In this document: positions 43,301-50,597 of the stretch, one piece after another | Numbering within the stretch: the first letter of the stretch is position 1 | Layout of the letters: every line of letters begins with the position of its first letter | NCBI GenBank assembly: GCA_041397725.1 | Contig: JAWKVZ010000008.1 | Span: 107,355-171,354 of the forward strand | Source: JAGRKR01 sp041397725 | GTDB taxonomy: Bacteria; Pseudomonadota; Alphaproteobacteria; Rhizobiales; Hyphomicrobiaceae | Direction of reading: 5' to 3' | Length of the DNA: 64,000 bases | Made by a program: the position numbers and the translations under genes | The notes under the pieces: generated by a model | What the model saw: the letters and a program-made list of their open reading frames with translations, nothing else | Database searches by the model: none | What the model was told of the DNA's origin: nothing

Positions 43301-43865
43301 GGGCGAGGCCATAGACGCCGTAGTCGAGGATCTCCTGCACGCCTGCCGGATTGAGCACGGGCATCATGGCGTCGACGAAGGCGAATTCGCTCTGGTGCGC
43401 CGACGTGGAACTCTCGCAGGTGTGATCGTCGCCCATCAGCGCGATGACGCCGCCGTGTTTCGCCGTGCCGGCATGGTTGGCGTGGCGGAAAGCGTCGCCC
43501 GAACGATCGACGCCCGGACCCTTGCCGTACCAGATGGCATAGACGCCGTCGTACTTGCCTTCGCCCCTGAGCTCGGCCTGTTGCGCGCCCCAGATGGCCG
43601 TCGCCGCGAGGTCCTCGTTGAGGGCGGGATGGAAGACGATGTGATTGGCCTTGGCGATCTGGCCGGCGCGCTGGAACACCCCTTCGAGACCGGCGATGGG
43701 AGAGCCGCGGTAGCCGGTGATGTAGCCGGCGGTGTCGAGCCCGGCCTGTGCATCGCGCCAGCGCTGCATCAGCGCCAGCCTGAGCACGGCCTGGGCACCC
43801 GTCAGCAATACGCGGGAGGCGCCGAGATCATACTTGTCGTCGAGGCTGATCTTGGAGTTGGTCAT
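40392..43865 (-). CDS. Indolepyruvate:ferredoxin oxidoreductase, single-chain form
   Basis: The 1157-residue protein fuses the alpha and beta parts of the archaeal two-subunit enzyme. The N-terminal half has the alpha-type domains (GYITGYRGSPIAGLEGVF, ANHAGTAKHGGVIALMGDDH), the middle holds the ThDP domain (ENIG-type GDGTYLHSGSL) and cysteine clusters CEGCGDCGIKSNC and CNKDFSCIEGFC for Fe-S centres, and the C-terminal half carries the gamma domain (LVTGIGGTGVVTISAVLG). It oxidatively decarboxylates aryl pyruvates from aromatic amino acid breakdown. ATG 43865 gives MTNSKISLDDKYDL; an upstream ATG at 43946 would add 27 residues. Confidence 0.93.
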   Translation of the reverse strand: MTNSKISLDDKYDLGASRVLLTGAQAVLRLALMQRWRDAQAGLDTAGYITGYRGSPIAGLEGVFQRAGQIAKANHIVFHPALNEDLAATAIWGAQQAELRGEGKYDGVYAIWYGKGPGVDRSGDAFRHANHAGTAKHGGVIALMGDDHTCESSTSAHQSEFAFVDAMMPVLNPAGVQEILDYGVYGLALSRYAGVWVGVKCVKDNFESTTVVDGRPDRVTVTLPTDYTPPAEGLNIRLGDGALLKEARLHDHKRPAILAFMRANPLDRLVLRGGAAPKIGIITSGKSYLDTRQALDELGIDELAATRLGLRLYKVAMTWPLEPTGLARFAQGLDLVIVVEEKRSLIETQVKEQLYGKPGAPVVIGKKDEHEQWLFPAKGALEPTDVAVAIGERLLRYADDQDIKTRLAALKRLKGNKPEPDAAAMRIPYFCAGCPHNSSTVVPAGSRAYAGIGCHYMAQWMDRSTEGFTQMGGEGANWIGEAPFSKRGHVFQNIGDGTYLHSGSLSVRAAVAAGTNVTFKILYNDAVAMTGGQKLDGGMTVAQIAAQTKAEGAKRVVVVSDEPDKYGSGGLPAGIKSYHRRDLQQVQKELAATEGVTVLVYDQTCAAEKRRRRKRGLYPDPPKRAFINTAVCEGCGDCGIKSNCVAIVPVETAHGRKRAIDQSACNKDFSCIEGFCPSFVTVHGGSVRRPLGAARGADLKGLLSSVPEPTLPELTDAYAMLVTGIGGTGVVTISAVLGQAAFLDGKGFGGIDMTGLAQKGGAVACHMRFAADQEQIHAIRAGLGGADLVIGGDLVVTASEKVLETVRPDHTPVIVNTHELMTGEFTRQPNLSLPAERLRRSIEARAGQAPVLGLDAHEYARRLFGDTIASNMLLLGFAFQRGLVPVSAASIEKAVELNGAAVEMNLAAFRLGRLAAHDRSAFDALADSAGRSHAAPPETLDDIVAHRARHLEAYQDVALAQRYRRKIAWIREIEQKATPGKQQVAEAVARNYARLLSYKDEYEVARLYTDGSFAKALAETFEGETRLEFHLAPPLLARRDPVTGHPRKMRFGAWMLPVFRLLARGKRLRGTRWDLFGRTAERRRERQMIVDYERLLDDIAHRLTPATHAVAVALASLPEEARGFGHVKDANHARMLAREAALRGQLENPAPVKEAAE

Positions 43866-44053
43866 CCCGACCTCACTGGCTGGCGTGCGGTTGTCAGGCG
43901 AGGCGTTGGCAGCGGACGAGGCACAAACGCACGGCTGGCGCTTCATCGCTAAAAGATAAGCTCTTCTGCCCGGGGTGCAATGTTTGCGTGCCTCGGCCCG
44001 ATGCCGGCTGGGCCGCAATTGAAAGCAAAAAAAATCTGCCGCCGCCACGAGAA

Positions 44054-44082
44054 AGGGCCGCAGCGATCCATGCTGCGGCCCT
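44054..44082 (-). terminator. Hairpin terminator of the DUF2853 gene
   Basis: AGGGCCGCAG at 44054-44063 pairs exactly with CTGCGGCCCT at 44073-44082 across a 9-base loop. It starts 30 bases after the DUF2853 stop (44113) on the minus strand and is followed there by TTCTCG, a weak U-tract. It also separates the convergent-looking spacer from the oxidoreductase start. Confidence 0.7.
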
Positions 44083-44112
44083 CTTGCGAACGTGCTGGCT
44101 GGCAGTGCGTAC

Positions 44113-44430
44113 TCAGCCGAACAGCGACGTCTTGCCGAACTTGACGGCGAGCAGATAGTAGAAGGTGACGCGCGGCTTGTTCTGGTCGGCCTTCATCGTC
44201 GCGCAGACCTCCTGGATCGCCTTGTCGAGATCGGCGTCGGACTGCGTGAGGGCGAGCTTCTTCTTCAGGAAACTGTCGCGGACCCGGGCGAGCTCGTCCT
44301 TGCTGGAGCAGGAGACGAGGGACGCATCCTTGCTTTTCAGCGCGATGCCCAGATGCTTGACGATGCCGGCGATGACTTTCTCGTCGGCATTGGCGGCATA
44401 CTTTTTGACTTCGGCAGCGTAGTCAGTCAT
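44113..44430 (-). CDS. DUF2853 family protein
   Basis: The 105-residue protein starts MTDYAAEVKKYAANADEKVI and continues with GIVKHLGIALKSKDASLVSC, ELARVRDSFLKKKLAL and KPRVTFYYLLAVKFGKTSLF. This is the DUF2853 pattern, small soluble helical proteins of alphaproteobacteria. The function is unknown. Length agrees with the family; a hairpin terminator follows and no partner gene is adjacent on the operon. Confidence 0.88.
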   Translation of the reverse strand: MTDYAAEVKKYAANADEKVIAGIVKHLGIALKSKDASLVSCSSKDELARVRDSFLKKKLALTQSDADLDKAIQEVCATMKADQNKPRVTFYYLLAVKFGKTSLFG

Positions 44431-44690
44431 GGCGAGTGCTCCCTTCGGGGTCAGGGGGATAACCTGGTCTGACGGATCGGAAGCGCGCAGTGTGAGCCGT
44501 CAAGCCCAGTTGCGGAACAGGCCGGCGAAGCAGCTTCGGCCTGTGATTCTCCGGATACTGTCAGAGGATAAGCGGTTTTGTGCAAAGCACGCACCTGCTT
44601 TTTCCACCGAAAGTCTTTGCCAGTCTGCATTTCGGGCGCCGGCGTCGGGTCGGACCATGCCGCCACGAGCCCGGCGGCCGCGGCGCCTCG

Positions 44691-45095
44691 CTACTCCGAG
44701 CGGGCTAGCATCGCCTCGATCAGGCGAAAGAAGTTTTGACGCCCCGGATGGCCCTGGATGCGCGCGATCTCGCGACCGCCCTTCATCAGCACGATGGTCG
44801 GCGCGATGGTGATGGGTTGCGCGATGTTGAGCCGATCGGTGTCGACACGCGCCACGTCGATGAAGCGCATGGGGATGGCCTTGGCGCGCGGTGTCTGTGC
44901 GTAGGCGGAGGCCACGTCGCGCTTGAAGATCTGGCAGAGCGGACAGCCGTCGATCTCGAAGACCACCAATTCGCGGTAGCTGTCGACGGGTGTCGGCGTG
45001 TGGCCGCTGCGGTCCTGAAGGGCATGGCTCTGCGAAGCCAGCCCCAGAGCGAGAGCGAAAGCGGCAGCGAGAAGAGCGGCGAATACGCGGGACAT
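44691..45095 (-). CDS. Periplasmic thioredoxin-fold protein
   Basis: The 134-residue product has a signal peptide (VFAALLAAAFALALGLA...HA) and a thioredoxin fold in the mature part: ELVVFEIDGCPLCQIFKRDV with a CPLC redox pair, then AIPMRFIDVARVDT and the cis-proline strand ITIAPTIVLMKGGREIARIQ. CPLC is a CxxC of reducing or transfer type. It looks like rhizobial single-domain thioredoxin-like proteins related to SoxS/SoxW; the substrate is unknown. Confidence 0.85.
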   Translation of the reverse strand: MSRVFAALLAAAFALALGLASQSHALQDRSGHTPTPVDSYRELVVFEIDGCPLCQIFKRDVASAYAQTPRAKAIPMRFIDVARVDTDRLNIAQPITIAPTIVLMKGGREIARIQGHPGRQNFFRLIEAMLARSE

Positions 45096-45235
45096 CGGCG
45101 AACCTCGGAAGCGTCACTGCGCGCAGTCTAGGCGGGTGACGACGGGTCCGACAGCAGGCTGTGAAGCGGTGGTTAAGCCGCGTGCCGAAACGGGACGGCG
45201 TGCGTCGCGATGGCCACGCGGTGTATCACGGCGGT

Positions 45236-46402
45236 TCAGAACACCGTCGGCTGGGTGATCGAGCCGATCAGGAACAGCACGCCCAGCATGAGCACGAGGA
45301 CGCTGCCGCCGATGCCCGCGATGGCGTGCACGCGCCGCGCCCATGGTCCCTCGCCTCCGGTCAGCTTGATGGCGAGCTCCCGCGAGCCGACCGCGAGCGC
45401 CGCCAGCACCGAGACCGTGATGGCCGTGCCGAGGGCCATGGCGAACGTGGCGCCGACGCCCGCCCAGAACAGCCCTTGCGTGAGCGCGAAGACCAGCACC
45501 AGGACCGCGCCGGTGCAGGGACGCACGCCGACGGCGAACGCCATCGCCAGGGCCTTGCGGGTGTTCCAGGCGCCTTCGAGCTGCTGAGGGGAGGGCATGT
45601 GGGCGTGGCCGCAGCAATCGTCGTGGTGGACGTGCGCGGGGTGCGGTGCCCGTGTGGCGTCGCCGTGGCCGTGATGGTGATGGCCGTGCTGGTGGTGATG
45701 ATCGTGTCCGCAATCGTGCGCATGCGCGTGAGCGTGGCCATGATGCGAGGCGGCGAGCTCGGCATGGGCGACGTGGCGATGCGGGGCGGGCGCGGCCATC
45801 GGCTCTGCCGTCGCCGGCCGGCGCAGCGCCTTGCGAAGCTGCGTCACCAGCATCCAGGCGCCGACCGCTGCGATCAAGGCGTAGCTCGCCGTCTCCAGCC
45901 AGTTGACCGCCCATTTCATGGTCATGCCCGAGGCCTTGAAGACGAGCGCGAGTGCGCTCACCAGCACGATGGCCGTCATGGCTTGCACGAAGGCGGCGAG
46001 GAACGCCAGGATGATGCCGCGACGCACGGTGCGCTCGTTCGCCAGCACGTAGGAGGAGATGACCGCCTTGCCGTGGCCGGGGCCGGCCGCGTGAAAGATG
46101 CCGTAGCCGAAGCTCAGCAGCGCCAGCGTGAGGGCGGCCGACAGAGGATTGGCGGTCTTGAGGTCACGCACGGCCTTGGCAAGGCCGCGGTGCAGCTCCG
46201 CCTGCTTCTGCTGGATCCAGACGGCAAGCCGGGTCAACGGTCCGTGCGCAGTCTGGACGGGAGGTGGAGCGGCTGCGCGGCTCGGCGGCAGGAAGCTGCG
46301 CGGGCTGGCGGGCTTGGCTCCCGTCTCGGCGCGGGCGGGCGGCGTTGCGGCGGCGACGAGGACGACGCAGGCCAGGAGAGCAATGAACCAGCGCAACATC
46401 AT
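45236..46402 (-). CDS. NicO/RcnA-type metal transporter with His-rich loop
   Basis: The 388-residue protein has a signal-like N-terminus and at least six membrane helices (SAALTLALLSFGYGIFHAAG, PGHGKAVISSYVL, GIILAFLAAFVQAMTAIVLV, LIAAVGAWMLVTQL, FAVGVRPCTGAVLVLVFALT, GGSVLVLMLGVLFLIG). HAAGPGHGK and GVRPCTGA are NicO signatures. Between them is a loop of about 60 residues with more than 25 histidines. NicO members export nickel, cobalt or similar cations. ATG 46402 overlaps the TGA of the DUF1007 gene (ATGA); the two act together. The metal is not fixed by sequence; the neighbouring Zur-like box and ZnuA suggest zinc. Confidence 0.85.
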   Translation of the reverse strand: MMLRWFIALLACVVLVAAATPPARAETGAKPASPRSFLPPSRAAAPPPVQTAHGPLTRLAVWIQQKQAELHRGLAKAVRDLKTANPLSAALTLALLSFGYGIFHAAGPGHGKAVISSYVLANERTVRRGIILAFLAAFVQAMTAIVLVSALALVFKASGMTMKWAVNWLETASYALIAAVGAWMLVTQLRKALRRPATAEPMAAPAPHRHVAHAELAASHHGHAHAHAHDCGHDHHHQHGHHHHGHGDATRAPHPAHVHHDDCCGHAHMPSPQQLEGAWNTRKALAMAFAVGVRPCTGAVLVLVFALTQGLFWAGVGATFAMALGTAITVSVLAALAVGSRELAIKLTGGEGPWARRVHAIAGIGGSVLVLMLGVLFLIGSITQPTVF

Positions 46403-47067
46403 CCTGCGACACCGCACTTGATCTCGGCGACACGCGCCATGGCCATGCCGATGTTGCCGCCGAACTGCTGGAAGAAGGCCTCTCCGAGCTTGTCCATCTT
46501 GTCGGTGTCGGCGCCTGCGGCGGCCTTCAGTGTGACTTTGCAGGTCTTCGGCGCGTTGTCGGCGAGCTTGATAGCCGTCTCGGACGCCCAGGCGAAGGAG
46601 ATGTAGTAGCTCGGGTCATAGACGCCGACGGTGAAGTCCTTGGCCTCGAGCAGCACGGGGCTCTTCAGCATCACCGTGAAATGCAGCGAGAGCTGGCCGT
46701 TGGTGTGTTCGAGCCAGTAGTCCTTGCCGGGCTCGGCGGCGAGCTTCTGCTTGCCGAGGCTGGCGAAGGTGAAGTAGCCGAACTCTTTGAGGCCATCCAT
46801 GTTGACCTTGGCGAGATCGGCCAGCTCCTTGCGCGAGTATTTGCCGTCCTTGTCGGTGTCGAGGCCCTGGATGGCCATGGCGGTATAGAACTCGTCGAAG
46901 GTCCAACGATGCTGGAAGCCCGTCACGGTGCCGCCGGCGACGAGGATCGTCGTCTCCGATTTGATGTACATGTGCGGATGGGCGTGCGCCGTCGGCGCCA
47001 TCGCCACCAGCCCGAGCGCGACGGCGAGCGCCGCGCCACTCCATCGCAGACCTCCGAAAGCCGTCAT
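46399..47067 (-). CDS. DUF1007 periplasmic protein of the NicO system
   Basis: The 222-residue product starts at ATG 47067 behind GGAGGGTGGCT, with a signal peptide (ALAVALGLVAMAPTAHAHPH). The mature part opens HPHMYIKSETTILVAGGTVT and has FQHRWTFDEFYTAMAIQGLD, a single EF-hand-like loop DTDKDGKYSRKEL and FGYFTFASLGKQKL. It belongs to COG3683/DUF1007, the periplasmic partner of NicO permeases, thought to hand over a metal. Its His and acidic residues make metal binding likely. It is divergent from znuA across a Zur-like palindrome. Confidence 0.85.
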   Translation of the reverse strand: MTAFGGLRWSGAALAVALGLVAMAPTAHAHPHMYIKSETTILVAGGTVTGFQHRWTFDEFYTAMAIQGLDTDKDGKYSRKELADLAKVNMDGLKEFGYFTFASLGKQKLAAEPGKDYWLEHTNGQLSLHFTVMLKSPVLLEAKDFTVGVYDPSYYISFAWASETAIKLADNAPKTCKVTLKAAAGADTDKMDKLGEAFFQQFGGNIGMAMARVAEIKCGVAG

Positions 47068-47349
47068 AGCCACCCTCCGCGGTGGTTGCAGGATGCTCCG
47101 AGCGTGCGCACGCTCGATCCGACGCACACGCGCCGCGACGAGCGGTCCCGGCATCGTCTCGGCTTCGATCTCCGCACCCGCCAAGGCCTGTTGCAATCCC
47201 GAATGACGCGACAGTCGCCCTGGGAGCTCGTCCATTTCGCGCCTCTTCTAGATGATTTGCGCCCGCCATTGTAGCAAGACTGCGGCGCACCAGGATCGAC
47301 GGCCCGCCTTGTGACGCTTGGACGCCCCTTGCTTGGCCTTGAGTCTGCC

Positions 47350-47361
47350 ATGTTATAACAT
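47350..47361. promoter_or_regulatory. Zur-like operator in the DUF1007/znuA divergent region
   Basis: ATGTTATAACAT is a perfect 12-base palindrome of the Zur type (TGTTATA..TATAACA), lying in the 364-base region between the divergent genes starting at 47067 and 47432. TATAAC inside it can serve as a -10 in both directions, with TTGCTT (47329) and, on the other strand, TTGCCA (47377-47382) at 19 bases. The rest of the region shows no gene. Repression by zinc-bound Zur would then cover both promoters. This is inference from sequence. Confidence 0.7.
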
Positions 47362-47431
47362 TTATTGTCTGAGCGTTGGCAAGGTCGTGCCGCCCTGCGG
47401 ATTCGGCGGCACCGGCGAAAGGAAGCGGAGC

Positions 47432-48409
47432 ATGTGGGGTAGGGCGAAGGGGCTGCGCGGCGGGCTCGCTGGCGCGCTCGGGCTATGTCTCGGGTTCGTC
47501 GGCTGCGGCGGCGCGTCGGCGGCCGGTGAGGTGGTGGTCACCATCAAGCCAGTGCACGCGATCGTCGCGGCGGTGATGCAGGGTGCCGGCACGCCACATC
47601 TGCTGATCCAGAGCCAGGGATCGCCGCACACCTACGCGCTGAAGCCCTCGGAGGCGCGGCTGCTCAACGGCGCGCGCGTCGTTGTTCGCGTATCCAGGGA
47701 CCTCGAGCTGTTCCTCGAGCGGACGCTCAAGTCGCTGCCTGCGGGCGTGCAGGTGGTCACGCTCGACGCGGCGCCAGGGCTCACGCGCCACAAGGTGCGC
47801 GCCGGCGGCGCCTTCGAGAAGCATGGTCACGGGCCGGCCAAGGGGCAGCGTCACAAGAGCGGGCGTCACGACCATGGCCACGGCGCGCATGGCACGCATG
47901 ACGCACACATTTGGCTCGATCCGCGCAATGCCCGGGCGATGGCGAAATTTCTCGCGCGAGAGCTGGCCAAGGCCATGCCCGAGCACGCCGAACGCTTCCA
48001 GCAGAACGCCAGGGCGCTCGATGATCGCCTCGTCGCGCTCGAGGCCGATCTGCTGCGGCTCTCCAGGCCGCTCACTGGACGCGCGTTCCTGGTCTTTCAC
48101 GACGCCTACCAGTATTTCGAGAAGCGCTTCGGGCTGAGCGCCGCCGGCTCGGTCACGATCAGCGCGGACACGCCGCCGAGCGCGCGCCGTATTCGCGATC
48201 TGCGCCGCAAGATCGTGCGGGTGAAGGCCCGCTGCGTGTTCGCGGAGCCGCAGTTCGAGCCGAAGCTCGTCGCCACCCTGATCGAAGGGACGGCGGCGAA
48301 GTCCGGGACGCTCGATCCGCTGGGCGCCTCGCTCCCGGCTGGTCCGCTGCTCTACGAGCAGCTCCTGCGCGCCGTCATGCGCGATCTTGCATCCTGCCTG
48401 TCGTCCTGA
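47432..48409 (+). CDS. znuA: Zinc/manganese ABC transporter substrate-binding protein, ZnuA-like
   Basis: The 325-residue protein has a signal peptide with a lipobox-like GFVGCGG, then VVVTIKPVHAIVAAVMQGAG, QGSPHTYALKPSEARLL with the first His ligand, a His-rich loop (HDHGHGAHGTHDAH), HIWLDPRNARAMAKFLARE with the second, FHDAYQYFEKRFGL with the third, and ISADTPPSARRIRDL. This is the cluster A-I metal-binding protein layout for zinc. No permease or ATPase gene lies nearby, so they must be elsewhere. ATG 47432 follows GGAAGCGGAGC and a Zur-like operator lies 70 bases upstream. Confidence 0.88.
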   Translation: MWGRAKGLRGGLAGALGLCLGFVGCGGASAAGEVVVTIKPVHAIVAAVMQGAGTPHLLIQSQGSPHTYALKPSEARLLNGARVVVRVSRDLELFLERTLKSLPAGVQVVTLDAAPGLTRHKVRAGGAFEKHGHGPAKGQRHKSGRHDHGHGAHGTHDAHIWLDPRNARAMAKFLARELAKAMPEHAERFQQNARALDDRLVALEADLLRLSRPLTGRAFLVFHDAYQYFEKRFGLSAAGSVTISADTPPSARRIRDLRRKIVRVKARCVFAEPQFEPKLVATLIEGTAAKSGTLDPLGASLPAGPLLYEQLLRAVMRDLASCLSS

Positions 48410-48468
48410 ATGGCGGGGTGAGCGGCGGGCATCGGTATGATCCCGTACATGCGGGGGCGCAAACGGAA

Positions 48469-48493
48469 ACGGGCGGCCCGTGAGGCCGCCCGT
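48469..48493. terminator. Bidirectional hairpin terminator
   Basis: ACGGGCGGCC (48469-48478) pairs exactly with GGCCGCCCGT (48484-48493) around a CGTGA loop. It lies 59 bases after the znuA-like stop and 69 bases after the stop of the convergent transpeptidase gene. CGTTTACTT follows on the plus strand and GTTTCCGTTT on the minus strand, giving moderate U-tracts in both directions. Confidence 0.75.
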
Positions 48494-48562
48494 CGTTTAC
48501 TTGTCGTCCGCTGGGATGGTGTCGACGTCGTCGGGAAGCGTCCGCCATCCCGCTCGGTCGCG

Positions 48563-49156
48563 TCAGATCGAGCTGCGGAACTTCTGCCACGTGACGACGA
48601 CGCGGGCGCCGACCTTCACGCGCGGATAGAGGTCGAGCACGTCGCGATTGTACATGCGGATGCAGCCCTTCGAGACGGCCTGTCCGATGGTCCAGGGCGC
48701 ATCGGTGCCGTGGATGCGGTAGGCGCTGGAGCCGAGGTAGAGGGCGCGCACGCCGAGTGGGTTCTGCGGGTGGCCGCCGGGAACGTAGTGCGGCAGGCGC
48801 GGGTTCTCGCGGCGCATCGTCGGCGTCGGCACCCACGACGGGTTGACGCGCTTCATGGAGACGTGCGTCGTGCCCGACCAGCGGCTCTGGCTGCGGGGAA
48901 CAGCGATCGGGTAGGAGATCGCCTGCCCACGGCGCTGGATGTAATAGAGCCGGCGATCGCCGAAGCTCACGATGATCTGGCCGGGAGCATGCTTGCTGGA
49001 GAAGTTCACGACCTGCCGGCCGCTGCCGCCGACGACGGTATCGCCGCCCCACAGCCAGCTCCAGTCCTGAGCCTTGGCGCTGCTCGGCGCGGCAACGAGG
49101 AGACCGGCGATCCCTGCAGCAATTGCAAACGCACGAACGAAGTGTCTGGTGATCAT
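48563..49156 (-). CDS. L,D-transpeptidase (YkuD) 1
   Basis: The 197-residue protein has a signal peptide (FAIAAGIAGLLVAAPSSAKA) and a YkuD domain: GQIIVSFGDRRLYYIQRRGQ, ISYPIAVPR, GVRALYLGSSAYRIHGTDAP and the catalytic segment IGQAVSKGCIRMYN with the nucleophile Cys. The enzyme forms 3-3 cross-links or anchors proteins in peptidoglycan. SKGC replaces the common SHGC. A paralog lies 336 bases upstream on the same strand, 39 percent or so alike by eye across the domain. Confidence 0.93.
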   Translation of the reverse strand: MITRHFVRAFAIAAGIAGLLVAAPSSAKAQDWSWLWGGDTVVGGSGRQVVNFSSKHAPGQIIVSFGDRRLYYIQRRGQAISYPIAVPRSQSRWSGTTHVSMKRVNPSWVPTPTMRRENPRLPHYVPGGHPQNPLGVRALYLGSSAYRIHGTDAPWTIGQAVSKGCIRMYNRDVLDLYPRVKVGARVVVTWQKFRSSI

Positions 49157-49492
49157 CTCGTAGCTCCCATTATGGCGGCGTCCGATTTCGGACGGTCGGC
49201 TGGCGGCACCATCGTATCTAGCGCCGCATGGTGAACAGATTCTTGATCGTCTCCACGCATAACACCACCGATTGACGGTGAGGTCTCACCCTGACGTACG
49301 TTCCCTGGCGCCGGAGCGTCAGCTCCAAGAGCCCGGGTCGCCTCGCATTGTCTTGCCGTGCTACGCGCGAAACGCCTTTGTCGCCTCTAAGTTCCCATTA
49401 AGTTTCATGGGGTTCTAAGGTTCAGGCAAGAAATCATATTACCGAGCAATTCGCAAGTATCACTCCCAGGCTCGCCAGTTCCGGTCCTGCCA
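49157..49492 (-). other. Leader region between two L,D-transpeptidase genes
   Basis: No gene is seen in these 336 bases. Near 49266-49290 two small hairpins are mutually exclusive, CACCG...CGGTG (49266-49280) and GGTGA...TCACC (49277-49290), because they share GGTG. They lie about 110 bases upstream of the first transpeptidase start and could form an attenuator-like switch, though the stems are only 5 bp. Confidence 0.35.
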
Positions 49493-50035
49493 TCACAATG
49501 ACGAGAGGATGAAGACAGGGGCGCCGATGTGGACGCGCTCATAGAGATCCTTGACGTGATGATTGTGCATGCGGATGCAGCCGTGCGACGCGGCATGGCC
49601 GATGGAGCCCGGTGCGTTGGTGCCGTGGATGCGATAGAGACCCCAGTCGAGATAGAGCGCGCGCACGCCGAGGGGATTGCCCGGGCCGCCCGGAACGGTA
49701 TGGCCGGGGTTCCAGGGCGGCGTCCAGCTCGGGTTCTTGGCCTTGGCCTGCACGAAAGACTTGCCGGTCCACTGGTTTTTCGGCGTGCCGATGGCGATCG
49801 GATAACGGATGGCGCGGCCGTTGCCGAGCACGTAGTAGAGGCGGCGCTCGGTGTTGACGACGATGATGGAGCCGCGCGGGTAGCTCTTGGTGAAGGGCAC
49901 GAACTCGCCGGTGCGGGCGGTCGCTTCACGATGGGTCGATTTGCGCGCCTCGGCATCGAGCGGGAGCAGGCACACGCCGAGCATGGCCGTGACCAGCGCT
50001 GCGAGCATCGTTGATGTAAAGCGTACCATCGGCAT
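49493..50035 (-). CDS. L,D-transpeptidase (YkuD) 2
   Basis: The 180-residue protein has a signal peptide (TMLAALVTAMLGVCLLPLDA) and a YkuD domain: GSIIVVNTERRLYYVLGNGR, IRYPIAIGTPKNQWTGKSF, GVRALYLDWGLYRIHGTNAP, and the active-site segment IGHAASHGCIRMHN with the nucleophile Cys. It is a paralog of the next gene downstream. Two copies in series are common in Hyphomicrobiales, where L,D-cross-links dominate the wall. Confidence 0.94.
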   Translation of the reverse strand: MPMVRFTSTMLAALVTAMLGVCLLPLDAEARKSTHREATARTGEFVPFTKSYPRGSIIVVNTERRLYYVLGNGRAIRYPIAIGTPKNQWTGKSFVQAKAKNPSWTPPWNPGHTVPGGPGNPLGVRALYLDWGLYRIHGTNAPGSIGHAASHGCIRMHNHHVKDLYERVHIGAPVFILSSL

Positions 50036-50512
50036 CTACCCCATTTACCTGCAGCTTCAAGTCTCCGAGAGCCCTCTCGGGAGGCTTGCTGCGTGACGCT
50101 CTGGCGACGACGATGGGCGTTGCGGACAGCTCTCGCCCGTTGGTCGTCGTATTGCTCGATCTGCTGTCGTCTCCGGCGTTCCAGTCCAGTGTTCAAGTCC
50201 TCGTACCGCGACGCTGAAATGTGGCGCCGTGCGGCCGCCCGTTCATGGCGGAATTGAGGCTGGTGCTCGGTTCGCGACCCGACTCTTCTGGTCCCTTAGT
50301 CGTTGGTTTGCAACGGGTTCAAAGGGGATTTGTGGGCGCTTGTGGGGAAACGGCCACAGTGCGGAGCGGGGTGCGCAAGATGCGGCGAAGGCGTGGCGGG
50401 GCCGAGGCGTTCAGGTGTTCACGCCGCCGGGGGACGCGGACCTGCAAGGCTCCGGCGCAGGAGCGGCGGCGACGTCATGACGGCGCGAGGGCGGCTCCAT
50501 GTCGGGGCGTGC
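50036..50512 (+). other. Intergenic stretch between ldt2 and imuA
   Basis: These 477 bases lie between divergent genes. I see no tRNA, repeat or coding segment with family resemblance; small open frames here look like chance high-GC frames. Promoters for the transpeptidase on the left and for imuA at the right edge should fall inside it. Confidence 0.5.
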
Positions 50513-50553
50513 TTGACGGGAGGCTGCTTCCATGATTAGAACAAAAGAAGAAC
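50513..50553 (+). promoter_or_regulatory. imuA promoter with LexA (SOS) box
   Basis: GAACAAAAGAAGAAC at 50539-50553 is GAAC-N7-GAAC, the alphaproteobacterial LexA box. TTGACG (50513-50518) and TTAGAA (50536-50541) form a -35/-10 pair with 17 bases between, so LexA bound at the box would cover the -10 and the start point. Transcription would begin near 50548, which rules out the ATG at 50532 as the imuA start. Confidence 0.85.
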
Positions 50554-50597
50554 AATCGAGCAATCGTGAACACGTCGAACAACGCCGCGGCATCAGC

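Noticed and set aside
40470..43952. 1160-codon open frame on the plus strand opposite the indolepyruvate oxidoreductase
   Set aside because: It is an antisense shadow with His/Asp/Ala-rich composition and no domain; the minus-strand gene is clear.
44517..44544. Hairpin ACAGGCC...GGCCTGT downstream of the thioredoxin-like gene
   Set aside because: The stem is bulged, lies about 150 bases after the stop and has no U-tract, so I did not call it a terminator.
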